Assembly (NCBI RefSeq): GCF_002929225.1
Contig: NZ_PISM01000020.1
Span: 333,513 to 397,512 of the forward strand
Reading direction: 5' to 3'
Length of the DNA: 64,000 nucleotides
Source of the DNA: Stutzerimonas kunmingensis
GTDB lineage: Bacteria; Pseudomonadota; Gammaproteobacteria; Pseudomonadales; Pseudomonadaceae
Shown here: piece by piece, positions 18,426 to 27,697 of the stretch
Position numbering within the stretch: position 1 is the stretch's first letter
How the letters are laid out: the number at the start of each line of letters is the position of its first letter
Notes under the pieces: generated by a model
What the model was told of the DNA's origin: nothing
Databases searched by the model: none
What the model saw: the letters and a program-made list of their open reading frames with translations, nothing else
Position numbers and translations under genes: made by a program

Positions 18426-19302
18426 ATGGCTGTCAGCATCGATTTCGCCAGCGCGTCGGGTCCGGAGCCGCTTCCACTGGACGTGATTTCGATCCAATCG
18501 CAGGTTGTCTACGGATGTGTTGGCAACAGCATCGCAGTGCCCGTACTGAATGCCGGCGGTCTCTCCGTGGGGGCCATACCCACCGTCTTGCTCAGCAATA
18601 CTCCTCACTACTCCACCTGCCATGGCGGTGCGCTTCCGACTAGCTGGTTCGCTGGCTACCTCAAAGATCTGGAAGCCCGGGACGCGCTGCGCTCGGTAAG
18701 AACCGTGCTGGTGGGCTATCTGGGCAGCACAACACAGGCGGCGGTGCTTGCGCGTTGGCTGGGCACGGTACTGGAGAGGTACCCCGACATACGGGTTCAG
18801 TTGGACCCCGTTCTTGGTGATGATGACTGCGGCATGTATGTAGAGCCGGCCATGGTCAGTGCCTTTCAGACTCATTTGCTTCGGTTCGCCCATGGCCTGA
18901 CACCCAATGCATTCGAGCTGGCTCGGCTATCCGGCCGCCGTGTCGAGACCGTTGAACAGGTTATCGATGCCGCACGCAGCCTGCTGATCGGGCGTACCCA
19001 GTGGGTCGTCGTCACCAGTGCCGCTCAACATGAGTGGCCAAGCGAACGTATGTACGTGGTGGTGGTGACGAAAAGAGTCTGCAGAGGTGATCGAGCACGA
19101 GCGAGTCAGCGTATCGCCCAAGGGCACCGGCGATTTCTTCAGTGCAGCTCTGGCCGCCGCATTGCTGCGGGGGTTGGAGCTTACCCACGCCGTCAAGTTT
19201 GCCTGCCGCCAAGTCATTGATTCCCTTGCCCTTACACGCCAAAGCAATTCGGCTGAGCTGCGCTTGCCAGCATTTGGCTCCTCTCTCTTCGCCAAGGAAT
19301 GA
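18426..19302 (+). pseudogene. pdxY: Pyridoxal kinase (PdxY) with a single-base frameshift
   Basis: The frame from ATG 18426 (GGAG upstream) encodes a PdxY-like N-terminus with '[18 protein letters not shown]', '[14 protein letters not shown]' and '[14 protein letters not shown]'. At about 19070-19074 the frame moves in an AAAA run; the following frame continues with '[20 protein letters not shown]' and '[14 protein letters not shown]', the ATP/anion-hole motif of the kinase, ending at 19302. Removing one A would give about 291 aa, the normal PdxY length. Without correction the first frame runs on to 19220 without the catalytic motif. It is either a recent inactivation, a sequencing error in a homopolymer, or programmed slippage. 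The reaction in the family is ATP-dependent phosphorylation of pyridoxal. Confidence 0.85.
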
Positions 19303-19306
19303 CTCC

Positions 19307-19567
19307 ATGCCCGTCTATCGTCTGAACATTCGCCGTGATCAAAAGCATCTAGGTCATTTTGAGTCCGATGCGCCATGGGCCTTGGAGGCCGTACAAGACA
19401 TCGCTCAACGTCTGCCTGCGGCCGAGGGCTATTGCATCGAGATGCAGGTATCCGATGGCGAACGCCGCTACCTGGAGGTCGGGCCCAGCGGAATCCGAGT
19501 ACTGGGTACGGAGCGCAGCTTCAGGCCCGTAACGCAGCGTTCAGCGCTTCTCTCGCCAGTGGAGTGA
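19307..19567 (+). CDS. Small protein of unknown function between pdxY and an aminotransferase gene
   Basis: 86 aa, starting at an ATG 4 nt after the pdxY stop codon and ending 6 nt before the next gene. The sequence begins 'MPVYRLNIRRDQKHLGHFES' and has no signal peptide, membrane segment or motif I recognise. The tight spacing argues that it is translated and belongs to the vitamin B6/aminotransferase unit. Confidence 0.6.
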   Translation: MPVYRLNIRRDQKHLGHFESDAPWALEAVQDIAQRLPAAEGYCIEMQVSDGERRYLEVGPSGIRVLGTERSFRPVTQRSALLSPVE

Positions 19568-19573
19568 CGGGGC

Positions 19574-20791
19574 ATGGACGATCAAATCTCTCATCTGATG
19601 AATGCCTATGCCAGGCAGCCGGTTTACTTCACCCGCGGGCAGGGCGCCCGCCTTTGGGACACACACGGGCGCGAATACCTCGATGCGATTGCGGGAGTTG
19701 CCGTAACCAATCTCGGTCACTCTCACCCTGAAATAACCGCCGCCATTGCCGATCAGGCGGGTCGTTTGATGCATACCTCGAATCTGTTCGGCATCGAGTG
19801 GCAGGACTCGCTCGGTTCAAGGCTTTGTGCGATCTCTGGAATGCGTCGGGCGTTTTTCTGCAATTCAGGCGCGGAAGCCAACGAGACCGCATTGAAGCTG
19901 GCTCGCTTGCACGCAACCCGCCGAGGCGAAGCCCAGCCGGTCGTGCTGGTCATGGAGAGCAGTTTTCACGGTCGTACACTTGCGACGTTGGCTGCAACCG
20001 GTAACCCAAGCGTACATCGGGGCTTCGAGCCGCTTATGCCAGGGTTCATGCGGGTGCCCTACGCAGACATCGACGCAGTCCGGGCACTCGCATCGCAGTT
20101 GCCCAATATCGTCGCTGTGCTGGTTGAGGCCGTTCAAGGCGAGAGTGGCGTACGCATCGCGCCAACGCACTATATGCGGGCTCTGCGAGACCTTTGCACG
20201 ACGAACGATTGGCTGTTTATGGTCGATGAGGTGCAGACGGGGTTCGGGCGGACGGGGGCATGGTTTGGCTACCAGCATGCGGGATTGCTGCCGGACGTGA
20301 TCACCTTGGCCAAGGGCCTTGGCAACGGCTATCCGATTGGTGCGTGTTTAGCCAGAGGTGTCGCGGCGGAACTCTTTTCGCCTGGTCACCACGGTTCGAC
20401 CTTTGGCGGAAACCCAATGGCTTGTCGAATCGGCTGCACCGTGGTCGATGTGATGGAGCGAGATCGCATACCGCAACGTGCGAGAGTCATGGGGCAGCGC
20501 CTGGAAGGCGCTCTTCGCCAGGGGCTCGCGGGGTGTGAAGGCGTTGTAGCGATTCGCGCGCTCGGTCTGATGGTAGGCATCGAACTGGATCGCCCATGTA
20601 CCGAGCTTTTGACCTGCGCATTGAAAGATGAAGCCCTGCTGATCAGCGTCTCGCGGGAGCGGACGATCCGCCTGCTACCGCCGTTGATCTGCTCCGAAGC
20701 GGAGATCGATGAAATAGCCGCTCGCCTGTCTCGCCTGGTTTGGCAGTGGTCGCGGCGCTGCGTCAGCCAGTGCGTAAGGGATGCGGTGTGA
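19574..20791 (+). CDS. Class-III aminotransferase (acetylornithine aminotransferase-like)
   Basis: 405 aa. It keeps 'DAIAGVAVTNLGHSHPEI', 'FFCNSGAEANETALKLAR', 'ESSFHGRTLATLAATGN', the PLP Asp in 'FMVDEVQTGFGRTG', the PLP lysine in 'ITLAKGLGNGYPIGA' and 'HGSTFGGNPMAC'. This is the ArgD/AstC group, which moves an amino group between an omega-amine and 2-oxoglutarate. It ends an operon with pdxY and the 86-aa gene, so its cofactor supply and regulation may be linked. An argD role cannot be assigned from this alone because Pseudomonas carries several paralogues. Confidence 0.88.
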   Translation: MDDQISHLMNAYARQPVYFTRGQGARLWDTHGREYLDAIAGVAVTNLGHSHPEITAAIADQAGRLMHTSNLFGIEWQDSLGSRLCAISGMRRAFFCNSGAEANETALKLARLHATRRGEAQPVVLVMESSFHGRTLATLAATGNPSVHRGFEPLMPGFMRVPYADIDAVRALASQLPNIVAVLVEAVQGESGVRIAPTHYMRALRDLCTTNDWLFMVDEVQTGFGRTGAWFGYQHAGLLPDVITLAKGLGNGYPIGACLARGVAAELFSPGHHGSTFGGNPMACRIGCTVVDVMERDRIPQRARVMGQRLEGALRQGLAGCEGVVAIRALGLMVGIELDRPCTELLTCALKDEALLISVSRERTIRLLPPLICSEAEIDEIAARLSRLVWQWSRRCVSQCVRDAV

Positions 20792-21049
20792 GCAAGCTTA
20801 CCCCGCATCGCCGGATTCTCGCCGGCGTCTTGTGCCAGGGTGCTATGAGGCAACGCAGCCTGGCCCGCCGCCGAAGCTCGATACAAGGAGCTGCACTTGC
20901 CTACGGCGCTGAAGCGCATGTTAGATGTCGCAGGTCCGGGGTCTCCGCCGAGCTGCCAATGAGTACGGTCGGCTGGCTTAGCCTGCTTACCGTTGGCCAA
21001 CAGCGTTTTCCGGCGGACAAATGCCGCGTATCTGTCTCCGCTACACCCC

Positions 21050-21274
21050 TCAGCCCCTCGTCTGATGCGGGTCGGCACTGCGCGGGTAGGTGCGCTCCTC
21101 CTGGATGGTGCCGTCCTTCTTGTGAATCTTCACCGAGGCCGTTTTGCCTTCGAGGAAGGTAGCGGTCACCTGCAGCATCTCGTCCTTGGTCGCAGCGGTC
21201 TTCGAAGCGCGGGTCGCCCCCTGCTTGCGCAGTTCCCAACCGTTATCGGTGGCGTTGATGTGGTAGTTGTCCAT
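21050..21274 (-). CDS. DUF2188 domain protein
   Basis: 74 aa. The opening 'NYHINATDNGWELRKQGA' and later 'VKIHKKDGTIQEERTYP' match the small DUF2188 family, whose members are cytosolic, basic and of unknown function. It is monocistronic, with about 260 bp of non-coding sequence between it and the aminotransferase gene. Confidence 0.85.
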   Translation of the reverse strand: MDNYHINATDNGWELRKQGATRASKTAATKDEMLQVTATFLEGKTASVKIHKKDGTIQEERTYPRSADPHQTRG

Positions 21275-21393
21275 GCGTGCCTCCTCTGACGTGATGCAGG
21301 TTTAGAGGGCCGTCAGCCGGGGCGGTTCGCCGAGTCGCGCACTGGCGGCGTGCAGGCTGATAGCCTGTACGGCCAGCCCTCGCGGAGCACCTC

Positions 21394-21951
21394 ATGCACA
21401 CACACGCCCGATTGCGCGCCATCATCACGACCGACCCGCTGCGCATGCGGGTGCTCGATCTTGTGAAGGCGCTCGCCCTGCCGGATTGCTGGGTGGCTGC
21501 AGGTTTCGTGCGCAGTGCGGTGTGGGATCACCTGCATGGACGTGACAGCAGCCCGCTGCCTGCGGATATCGATGTCATCTGGTTCGACCCCGACCGGCCC
21601 GACAAGGCGCTGGATACCGGGCTAGAGGCGGCACTGCGGCGCTCGGACGGCTCGCTCAACTGGTCGGTGAAGAACCAGGCCCGCATGCACCTGCACAACG
21701 CGGATCAGCCCTACCGGTCGGCAGTGGACGCGATGACCCACTGGCCGGAAACGGCCACTGCAGTCGGAGTGAGGCTGGAAGCGCTGGAGGAGATCGAGGT
21801 GGCGGCCCCGCTGGGGCTGGACGATCTGTTCGATCTGATCGTCCGACCCACGGCGGCCTTTCGTGCCGGCAAGCGACAGGTCTATCTGGAGCGCCTGGCC
21901 GCGAAGGGCTGGTCTGAAACCTGGCCAGGCCTGCGCATTCTGCAGGACTGA
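21394..21951 (+). CDS. Nucleotidyltransferase family protein (NTP_transf_6 type)
   Basis: 185 aa. 'WVAAGFVRSAVWDHLHG' and 'LPADIDVIWFDP' form the nucleotide-transfer core with the D-x-D metal pair, and 'WSVKNQARMHLHN' is a further family motif. The family is widespread in proteobacteria with uncharacterised substrates. It stands alone between two minus-strand genes. Confidence 0.85.
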   Translation: MHTHARLRAIITTDPLRMRVLDLVKALALPDCWVAAGFVRSAVWDHLHGRDSSPLPADIDVIWFDPDRPDKALDTGLEAALRRSDGSLNWSVKNQARMHLHNADQPYRSAVDAMTHWPETATAVGVRLEALEEIEVAAPLGLDDLFDLIVRPTAAFRAGKRQVYLERLAAKGWSETWPGLRILQD

Positions 21952-21972
21952 CCGGCAGCGCCGTTCTGCGGG

Positions 21973-22401
21973 CTAGATGAACGCCTGCCGCGCTACGCCA
22001 CGGGGCAGGCGATTGCGCCCCGGCAGCTGCTCCAGGCGCTTCTGCCATTCGGCGCGTGCGGACAGGACTGAAGCCGGCTTCGCTGTCGTTGCGGGTGCAG
22101 TCGGGGCGGTCTTTACCGGCGCTGCGGGCGCACTCGCTGCAGTTTTCGCTGCCGCTGTGGGGGCCGTCGTTGCCGTCTTCGCCACGGCTGCAGGTGCACC
22201 CGCCGTGGTCTTCGCCGCCTTCGCGGCAGCCCTCAGTTCGGCGAGGCTCGGTGTCTTGCGTACAGGCTCGCTCACAGCCTTTTCCACGCTGCGCAGGCAC
22301 AGCTTGCAGGAAACCTGAGCGGCATCGCCGGAACTGTTGAGGCTTGAGCCGGTGCGCCCGCATGCGACATTCCCATTGGGCGCGGAATAGTGAATCACCA
22401 C
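21973..22401 (-). CDS. Ala/Thr/Lys-rich protein with N-terminal cysteine motif
   Basis: 142 aa. The N-terminus has 'HYSAPNGNVACGRTG' and 'SCKLCLRSVEKA', whose three cysteines could bind a metal. Residues about 55-110 are a low-complexity run of Ala, Thr, Lys and Pro resembling the C-terminal tails of histone-H1-like proteins, and the last 30 residues are basic ('WQKRLEQLPGRNRLPRGVA'). I do not recognise a characterised family; nucleic-acid binding is only a guess from composition. The high-GC low-complexity region also opens long frames on the other strand, which I regard as shadows. Confidence 0.65.
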   Translation of the reverse strand: MVIHYSAPNGNVACGRTGSSLNSSGDAAQVSCKLCLRSVEKAVSEPVRKTPSLAELRAAAKAAKTTAGAPAAVAKTATTAPTAAAKTAASAPAAPVKTAPTAPATTAKPASVLSARAEWQKRLEQLPGRNRLPRGVARQAFI

Positions 22402-22475
22402 CGTACTGTCTCCTGAATTTCGGGGCGCGGGATTCTACACGCCTGGTCCACCCAGGCAATGCCGGTGGTAGAAAC

Positions 22476-23459
22476 TCAGGGGGCAGCCGTCCGTGCGCCG
22501 ACGCCAGCCGGTTGCAGCGCGTCGATGCCCGGTGAGGTCATGCCGACGAGGTTGGGCATGTCCGTACGGATGATTTCGGCGAACAGGCGCAGCTTGGCGG
22601 GATAGCTGCGCGCGTGCGGGTAGATGAGGTAGACGGGCAGGGGAGCGGCTCGCCACTGCGGCACGAGCTGGATCAGCCGGCCTTCTTCGATGTCCTGCGC
22701 AACCACCCAGGCGGAGCTGACGCACGCGCCAAGCCCTGCCAGCGCCGCACTGCGCAGGGCGTAGAGGCTGTCCGTGCTCATGCGTGGCTGGATCGCGAAG
22801 CGATGCGAGCGCCCGTCCGCCTGGCAGGTCAGTACGACCTCGTCGGTGTAGTAGGTCCGCAGGGCCAACCAGGGCAGACGCTGGAGTTGCTCGGTGGTGC
22901 TCGGCAGCGGGCCGTCGCCAGCCAGCGACGGATGGGTCACCACAATGCGCGGGACTTCGCCGAGGCGGATGGCAATGACGGACGGGTCCTCGATGACGCC
23001 CACCTGGATGGCGCAATCGATTCCCTCGGCCGTGAAGTTGGGCGAGCGATCATGCAATACCCATTCGACGCTGACGTTTGGGTAGCGCGACAGGTACTTG
23101 CCGAGCGGAGCGATCAACTGGTCCTGGCCGAAGGCGTGCGGGACCTGCACCCGAAGCGTGCCGCGCGGGTCGTCACGCGCGCCGAGCAGCTCGGCTTCCA
23201 TCTCGCTCCAGCTTTCGAGGACCTGTCGGGCGAAACCGTAGCAACGCTTACCATCACCGGTGAGCTGCATGCGGTGGGTCGAGCGATTGAGCAGTTGCAG
23301 GCCGAGCGACCGCTCCAGCGCCTGCAGCCGGCGGCTGACCGTGGGTTGGGTGGTGCCCAGTTGCGCCGCCGCCGCCGAGAGACTGCCGGCATCGACGATT
23401 CTGATGAACGTGCGCAAGAGATCGATGCGATCGATGCCAGCCGTCGAGTAGTCGTTCAT
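22476..23459 (-). CDS. LysR-family transcriptional regulator
   Basis: 327 aa. N-terminal winged HTH with 'SLSAAAAQLGTTQPTVSRRL' followed by 'LLNRSTHRMQLTGDG', then an effector-binding domain ('GTLRVQVPHAFGQDQLIAPL'). It is divergent from an MFS transporter gene with a 97-bp shared promoter region, the usual arrangement for a regulator and its target. The inducer is unknown. Confidence 0.92.
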   Translation of the reverse strand: MNDYSTAGIDRIDLLRTFIRIVDAGSLSAAAAQLGTTQPTVSRRLQALERSLGLQLLNRSTHRMQLTGDGKRCYGFARQVLESWSEMEAELLGARDDPRGTLRVQVPHAFGQDQLIAPLGKYLSRYPNVSVEWVLHDRSPNFTAEGIDCAIQVGVIEDPSVIAIRLGEVPRIVVTHPSLAGDGPLPSTTEQLQRLPWLALRTYYTDEVVLTCQADGRSHRFAIQPRMSTDSLYALRSAALAGLGACVSSAWVVAQDIEEGRLIQLVPQWRAAPLPVYLIYPHARSYPAKLRLFAEIIRTDMPNLVGMTSPGIDALQPAGVGARTAAP

Positions 23460-23556
23460 ACGTGTCTCGCATGACGGATCTGCAGATGAGGCTACTACAG
23501 CAGTCGATCATGCGCATGGAGAATGACCAGACACTGTTCGGACCAGGACCCTTCTC

Positions 23557-24768
23557 ATGACTTCCTCATATTCATCCCCGGCGCTCGCCAACAGCTCGGG
23601 TCTGCTCTCGTCTGGGCTTGTTCTGCTCCTGGCATCAGGCGCCGGCTTCAGCGTCGCGACGCTCTATTACAGCCAGCCGATCCTCGGTGTGCTCGGTGCG
23701 GAGATCCAGGCCAGCGAAGGCGCTGTCGGCATGGTTCCGATGCTGACGCAGCTTGGCTATGCGCTCGGCATTCTGCTCCTGGCGCCGCTGGGTGACCGTT
23801 ATGACCGGCGCGGGATCATTCTGGCGAAGGCGGTGCTGCTCATGCTGGCTCTGCTGCTCGGCAGCATCGCGCCGGGCGTCAGTACATTGCTCGCTGCGAG
23901 CCTGGTGATCGGCCTTGCCGCGACCTTGGCACAGGACATAGTTCCAGCGGCCGCGACCCTGGCGCCCGAATCGCAACGCGGCAGGGTCGTGGGCACGGTC
24001 ATGACCGGCCTGCTGCTGGGCATTCTGCTCTCGCGGGTCATGAGCGGCCTGATCGCCGAGCAACTCGGCTGGCGTGCCGTTTATGCGCTCGCGGCTGGCT
24101 CGATTGGCTTGATCGGGCTCGCCGCCTGGCGCGGGTTGCCACGGTTCTCCCCGACCACGTCGCTGGGCTACGGCGCCTTGCTCGGCTCCATGCTCAAACT
24201 CTGGTCGCTACATCCGTCCCTGCGCCGCGCGGCCGTTTCCCAGGGCCTGTTGTCCGTTGCCTTCAGTGCATTCTGGTCGACGCTTGCCGTCATGCTGCAT
24301 GCCGATTTCGGACTCGGTAGCGCCGCGGCCGGCGCGTTTGGCCTGGCAGGTGCCGCTGGCGCACTCGCCGCACCCTTGGCCGGTCGCCTGGCCGATCGCC
24401 GCGGACCGGAGCGCGTGACACGCCTGGGCGCGGCCCTGACTGCCGCATCCTTCGCTGCCCTCGGCTTGGTCGGAGTGGTGCCGCCGGAGATCCAGCTGGG
24501 CGTGATCGTGGTGGCCGCCATCGGCTTTGATTTCGGCATCCAGGCGACCTTGGTCGCTCATCAGACCATCGTCTACGGCATCGACCCGCCGGCGCGCAGT
24601 CGCTTGAATGCTGTGCTGTTTACCGGTGTTTTCGTAGGGATGGCGACCGGCGCGGGACTGGGCAGCCTGGCGCTTGGACAATGGGGCTGGAATGGCGTGG
24701 TCGTGCTGGCGACCCTGGCATCCATAGGCGCACTGGCGGCGCGTCTTGTACGACGGGTTGCACCTTGA
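23557..24768 (+). CDS. MFS transporter (drug/sugar efflux type)
   Basis: 403 aa with about 12 predicted membrane helices. 'LGDRYDRRGIILAKAVLL' between helices 2 and 3 is the MFS signature loop and 'GRLADRRGPERVTRLG' its repeat in the second half. The overall pattern fits 12-helix efflux permeases. It is divergent from a LysR gene that probably controls it. The substrate is unknown. Confidence 0.9.
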   Translation: MTSSYSSPALANSSGLLSSGLVLLLASGAGFSVATLYYSQPILGVLGAEIQASEGAVGMVPMLTQLGYALGILLLAPLGDRYDRRGIILAKAVLLMLALLLGSIAPGVSTLLAASLVIGLAATLAQDIVPAAATLAPESQRGRVVGTVMTGLLLGILLSRVMSGLIAEQLGWRAVYALAAGSIGLIGLAAWRGLPRFSPTTSLGYGALLGSMLKLWSLHPSLRRAAVSQGLLSVAFSAFWSTLAVMLHADFGLGSAAAGAFGLAGAAGALAAPLAGRLADRRGPERVTRLGAALTAASFAALGLVGVVPPEIQLGVIVVAAIGFDFGIQATLVAHQTIVYGIDPPARSRLNAVLFTGVFVGMATGAGLGSLALGQWGWNGVVVLATLASIGALAARLVRRVAP

Positions 24769-25111
24769 CCGCCACCGAGCTTGGCCGATGCCGCAGATGC
24801 GCGTCGCTACGTGCATCTGCGGCATCTCCTCGCAAGCTGCTCGGCTGAATTGGTCGCCGGAGTATTGCGAGCTCAGCCTAAAACGAAAAAGGCCCGCATT
24901 TCTGCGAGCCTTCAAATCGTGGATTCGAACCCGAACCACTGATTACAAGGTATTTAGCTTTAATCTAAACATCAGCGACTTAGCCAGACCTTTTCTTACG
25001 TTCCGCGTCCACTGAAAAGCTGCTGGGAAATGCCTTGCTCAGGCTTTTTTACGCTACGTTTCCCGAGGCTGATGTCATTATGATGTCTGCCCTGCTGGAA
25101 GGGAGACGAGC
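24769..25111. other. Island junction region: terminator copy and degraded tRNA-Thr fragment
   Basis: 343 bp without a credible gene. It holds the left-most member of the att-like set: a terminator-like repeat (24880-24922) and a degraded tRNA 3' piece running to about 24950. To the right, an AT-richer stretch leads into the WYL regulator gene. I see no other structure here. Confidence 0.6.
24880..24950 (-). repeat. Left-most island junction (att-like site 1)
   Basis: AAGGCCCGCATTTCTGCGAG at 24889-24908 is, read on the minus strand, a hairpin followed by a U-run. It is nearly identical to the copy at 32612-32654. It is followed by GATTCGAACCCG and ACTGATTACAAG, matching the T-arm and anticodon part of the tRNA-Thr 3' half seen at 55978-56022, but with about 15 nt of the acceptor stem missing. 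It marks the boundary between core chromosome and island A. Confidence 0.65.
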
Positions 25112-26236
25112 ATGTACGAAGACGAGGGCAGGCCGCGCCCGGCAAAGATTTCCGAACGCCGCGATACCATTGCCGGGTGGATCCGCGATGCAGGAAAGAA
25201 AGGGCTGACGGCCCCTCAGATCCATGCCCGCCTATTTGACGAGCTGGACACTGAGCTGACGATCAAAACGGTGCAGCGTGATCTGAATTTCTTGCGCAAG
25301 TGCAAGCGCGCTGAACCGCAGAAAAATCCGGAACACGGTGCGCCGCGATGGCAGCTCGTCCGTAACGCGGAGGCGCTGATGCCCGTCCGCTCGAACGACA
25401 CTAAGCTTTCCAGCGCTGATCTCAAGTCGGCACGGGTGGCGCTGGGTATCGTCATGCTGTACGAGCAAGCAAGCCATCTGCTTCCACTGGCTGCACTTAA
25501 TGATCTGCGTGAGCACTACGAACGATCCAAACGCCTGCTTACCCGGTTAGCACCTCAGGAGGGCCGCTGGCTCGGCAAGCTGGTAACCGGCACTCAGCAC
25601 GTTCAGCTGCATCAGGCTGTGATTGATCTGCAAATTCTTGAGCAGATCCAGCTTGCTTTGCTTGGAGGCTATCAGCTGGCGGTACGTTATTTCGCCAGCA
25701 ATCGGCAAGAAGAGCGTGATTACGAGCTGCATCCCCTCGGTCTTTCCTACCAGGATTCAAGCATTTATCTGGTATGCCACTCCGGCAACCCTGATCGAAT
25801 TCGCTGTTTACCGTTGCATCGGTTTCGCAAGGTTCGGCCCCTGGAAAGCCGTCTGAGCAAGGTGCCACAGGGTTTTGAGCTCCGGCATCATGTGCAACGA
25901 ATCTTGGTCGAGCCTGAACCGATAACACTCAAATTACGCATCAATGACCGATTGCGCCGGCGGCTGGATGAGAGCGAAACACCGCTGACGCGCGAGCAGG
26001 TATTCAGCTCCCTGGGTGATGGTTGGCACCTGCTTGAGTGCAGCATTGCCTATAGCCAGGGGCTGCTGTGGTGGATTCTCAGCCATGGCGCCACGGTCGA
26101 AGTGCTCGAGCCTCCGAGCCTCCGATCTCAGGTTCGCCAAATCATGCGAAGCATGGCCAGCTTCTACCTCGACGATGTAGCCGAGCCTGTGGATTCTTCC
26201 CCGCTCTTACGCGTTACAAGGTGCCGTGCGACATAA
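25112..26236 (+). CDS. WYL-domain transcriptional regulator
   Basis: 374 aa. An N-terminal DeoR-like helix-turn-helix ('GLTAPQIHARLF', 'TIKTVQRDLNFLRK') is followed by a WYL domain at about 205-265 with 'LHPLGLSYQDSSIYLVCHSG' and 'CLPLHRFRKVRPL', then a C-terminal WCX-like region. WYL regulators such as BrxR and CapW repress phage-defence operons and respond to nucleotides or DNA damage signals. Its stop codon lies inside a dyad (26226-26244) that recurs twice at 27.9 kb, so it is the likely owner of those operators. It is the first gene of island A. Confidence 0.88.
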   Translation: MYEDEGRPRPAKISERRDTIAGWIRDAGKKGLTAPQIHARLFDELDTELTIKTVQRDLNFLRKCKRAEPQKNPEHGAPRWQLVRNAEALMPVRSNDTKLSSADLKSARVALGIVMLYEQASHLLPLAALNDLREHYERSKRLLTRLAPQEGRWLGKLVTGTQHVQLHQAVIDLQILEQIQLALLGGYQLAVRYFASNRQEERDYELHPLGLSYQDSSIYLVCHSGNPDRIRCLPLHRFRKVRPLESRLSKVPQGFELRHHVQRILVEPEPITLKLRINDRLRRRLDESETPLTREQVFSSLGDGWHLLECSIAYSQGLLWWILSHGATVEVLEPPSLRSQVRQIMRSMASFYLDDVAEPVDSSPLLRVTRCRAT

Positions 26237-26244
26237 GTTGTCGT
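26227..26244. promoter_or_regulatory. Operator-like dyad A (island A)
   Basis: TGCGACATAAGTTGTCG is an inverted repeat (CGACA/TGTCG) overlapping the stop codon of the WYL gene and lying 46 nt before the next start. The same pattern occurs at 27907-27925 (inverted) and 27962-27982. It is probably a binding site of the WYL regulator. Confidence 0.6.
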
Positions 26245-26289
26245 GCGGATATGGAAAATCAGCCGGACGCATCCCCTACAAGGAACCCT

Positions 26290-27618
26290 ATGAATCGCAG
26301 TCAATACCTAGCTCAGCGCGACGTGCAACAGTTCATCGAATGGCTTGTTCCCCATCTGACCGATGACGGGAACCTTAGTCATTGTTTTGTGGAGCGGCGT
26401 TCGGCCCGGCAATGGCAGTTTGCAGGCCTTGAAGATGCCTTCGAGCAGTATCGCTGGCCATCCCGGGGCGCGTTTGGCATACCGGCAGGCGAGACGCTGG
26501 CCGACAACGACCAGGTGCTTCGGACTTTGCGGGACGCCCTGCGCAAAGCTCTCGCCCGCGGCGATGCGCAGGCGACCTGCAGCGCGGCCTGTCAGGTGAT
26601 GGTCTGGGGAGGCGTCCAGAATGGCAATATCCGCTGGCTGCAGGAGAATGCCGAGTCTCTCGCCGATACACTCGAGGCTGTTACCGCGGCCTTGGATGCA
26701 GGCGAGCTGGCCGGTGTGCTACTGGATACGCAGCTACGCTTCAATGCCGGGATGACCAAGGTTTACTCGCTACTGGCCAAGGACCTGATCATCTATGACA
26801 GCCGCGTTGCCGCTGCGCTGGGCTGGCTGGTCGCAAAGTATTGTCGAGCCCAAGCGTTAGCCGCAGTGCCTGCGCCACTTGCGTTTCCGTGGGCACCTGC
26901 TAAGGAGGGCTTGAGTGCAGCGAGCCCAAAAAACCGCAACCCCGCGATAGAAGGCCTGCGCTTTCCAAGGCTGCAGTCCGGCCCGATGCATGCCGAGTGG
27001 AATCTGAAGGCCAGCTGGGTACTGGTCGAAGCGTTGAACCGTGACCGCGGTAGCCGTTTCGCTCAGCCGGGCCCAGTTGATAGCCTGCGGCGGCTCGAAG
27101 CGGCGCTTTTCATGCTGGGGTACGACTTGCCCCCGCAGCCGCTCGCTCGGCAAGTCGTGGCTCAGGGACCGCTAACACAAGCCAGCTCCGCCGAGGCGTC
27201 GACTTCGGTCTGGAACGAATGCTACACCGCAGCCCAAGGCAAGCAGTTCCATTACCGGATCGAGCCTGATCGAATCGTACTCAAGGACGGACGAATATTT
27301 CTCCTCGAGCACGTCAACGCCACGCTCGAATGGCTTAGGAAGCATTTTGGCAGCAATCCATTTCCACTAGCCAATTCCGCCCAGCATGTTCCGACCGGCG
27401 CATCGCCGGCAGGGATTGGAGTAGCTTATTTCAGGGCGACGTTGGGCAAGGGCAGTCCGCCGCATACCAGTGCGCTGGCGGCTGTGCTTGTCGAACTGGG
27501 CGTTTTGCTGCGGCAGCCGCGTAGGAGCTGGATCCTTTCGCCTGAATGCCTGGCAGCGGGGACGATCGATATCGGACCGGTGCTGCAGGAAGCAGTGGAT
27601 CTGGCTGAGGCACTCTAA
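26290..27618 (+). CDS. Unknown 442-aa island protein with a possible HhH-glycosylase-like segment
   Basis: ATG 26290 is chosen because AAGGAA lies 5-6 nt upstream. I do not recognise a named family. The segment 'GMTKVYSLLAKDLIIYDSRV' followed by AAALGWLV resembles the part of 8-oxoguanine-glycosylase-like proteins in which a Lys-containing helix precedes an 'IYDSRVA' strand; this is weak evidence for a DNA-base-recognising fold. No signal peptide or membrane segment is visible. It follows the WYL gene, and dyad A lies in its promoter region. The C-terminal third is Ala/Pro-rich with no recognisable motif. Confidence 0.7.
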   Translation: MNRSQYLAQRDVQQFIEWLVPHLTDDGNLSHCFVERRSARQWQFAGLEDAFEQYRWPSRGAFGIPAGETLADNDQVLRTLRDALRKALARGDAQATCSAACQVMVWGGVQNGNIRWLQENAESLADTLEAVTAALDAGELAGVLLDTQLRFNAGMTKVYSLLAKDLIIYDSRVAAALGWLVAKYCRAQALAAVPAPLAFPWAPAKEGLSAASPKNRNPAIEGLRFPRLQSGPMHAEWNLKASWVLVEALNRDRGSRFAQPGPVDSLRRLEAALFMLGYDLPPQPLARQVVAQGPLTQASSAEASTSVWNECYTAAQGKQFHYRIEPDRIVLKDGRIFLLEHVNATLEWLRKHFGSNPFPLANSAQHVPTGASPAGIGVAYFRATLGKGSPPHTSALAAVLVELGVLLRQPRRSWILSPECLAAGTIDIGPVLQEAVDLAEAL

Positions 27619-27697
27619 CGACGCCTACCACCTACCGCGCCCTTGAGCCAGAGTCTGTTTGGCACTGGCTCAGGGCCTCGGCAGCTTCTCGTAACCG

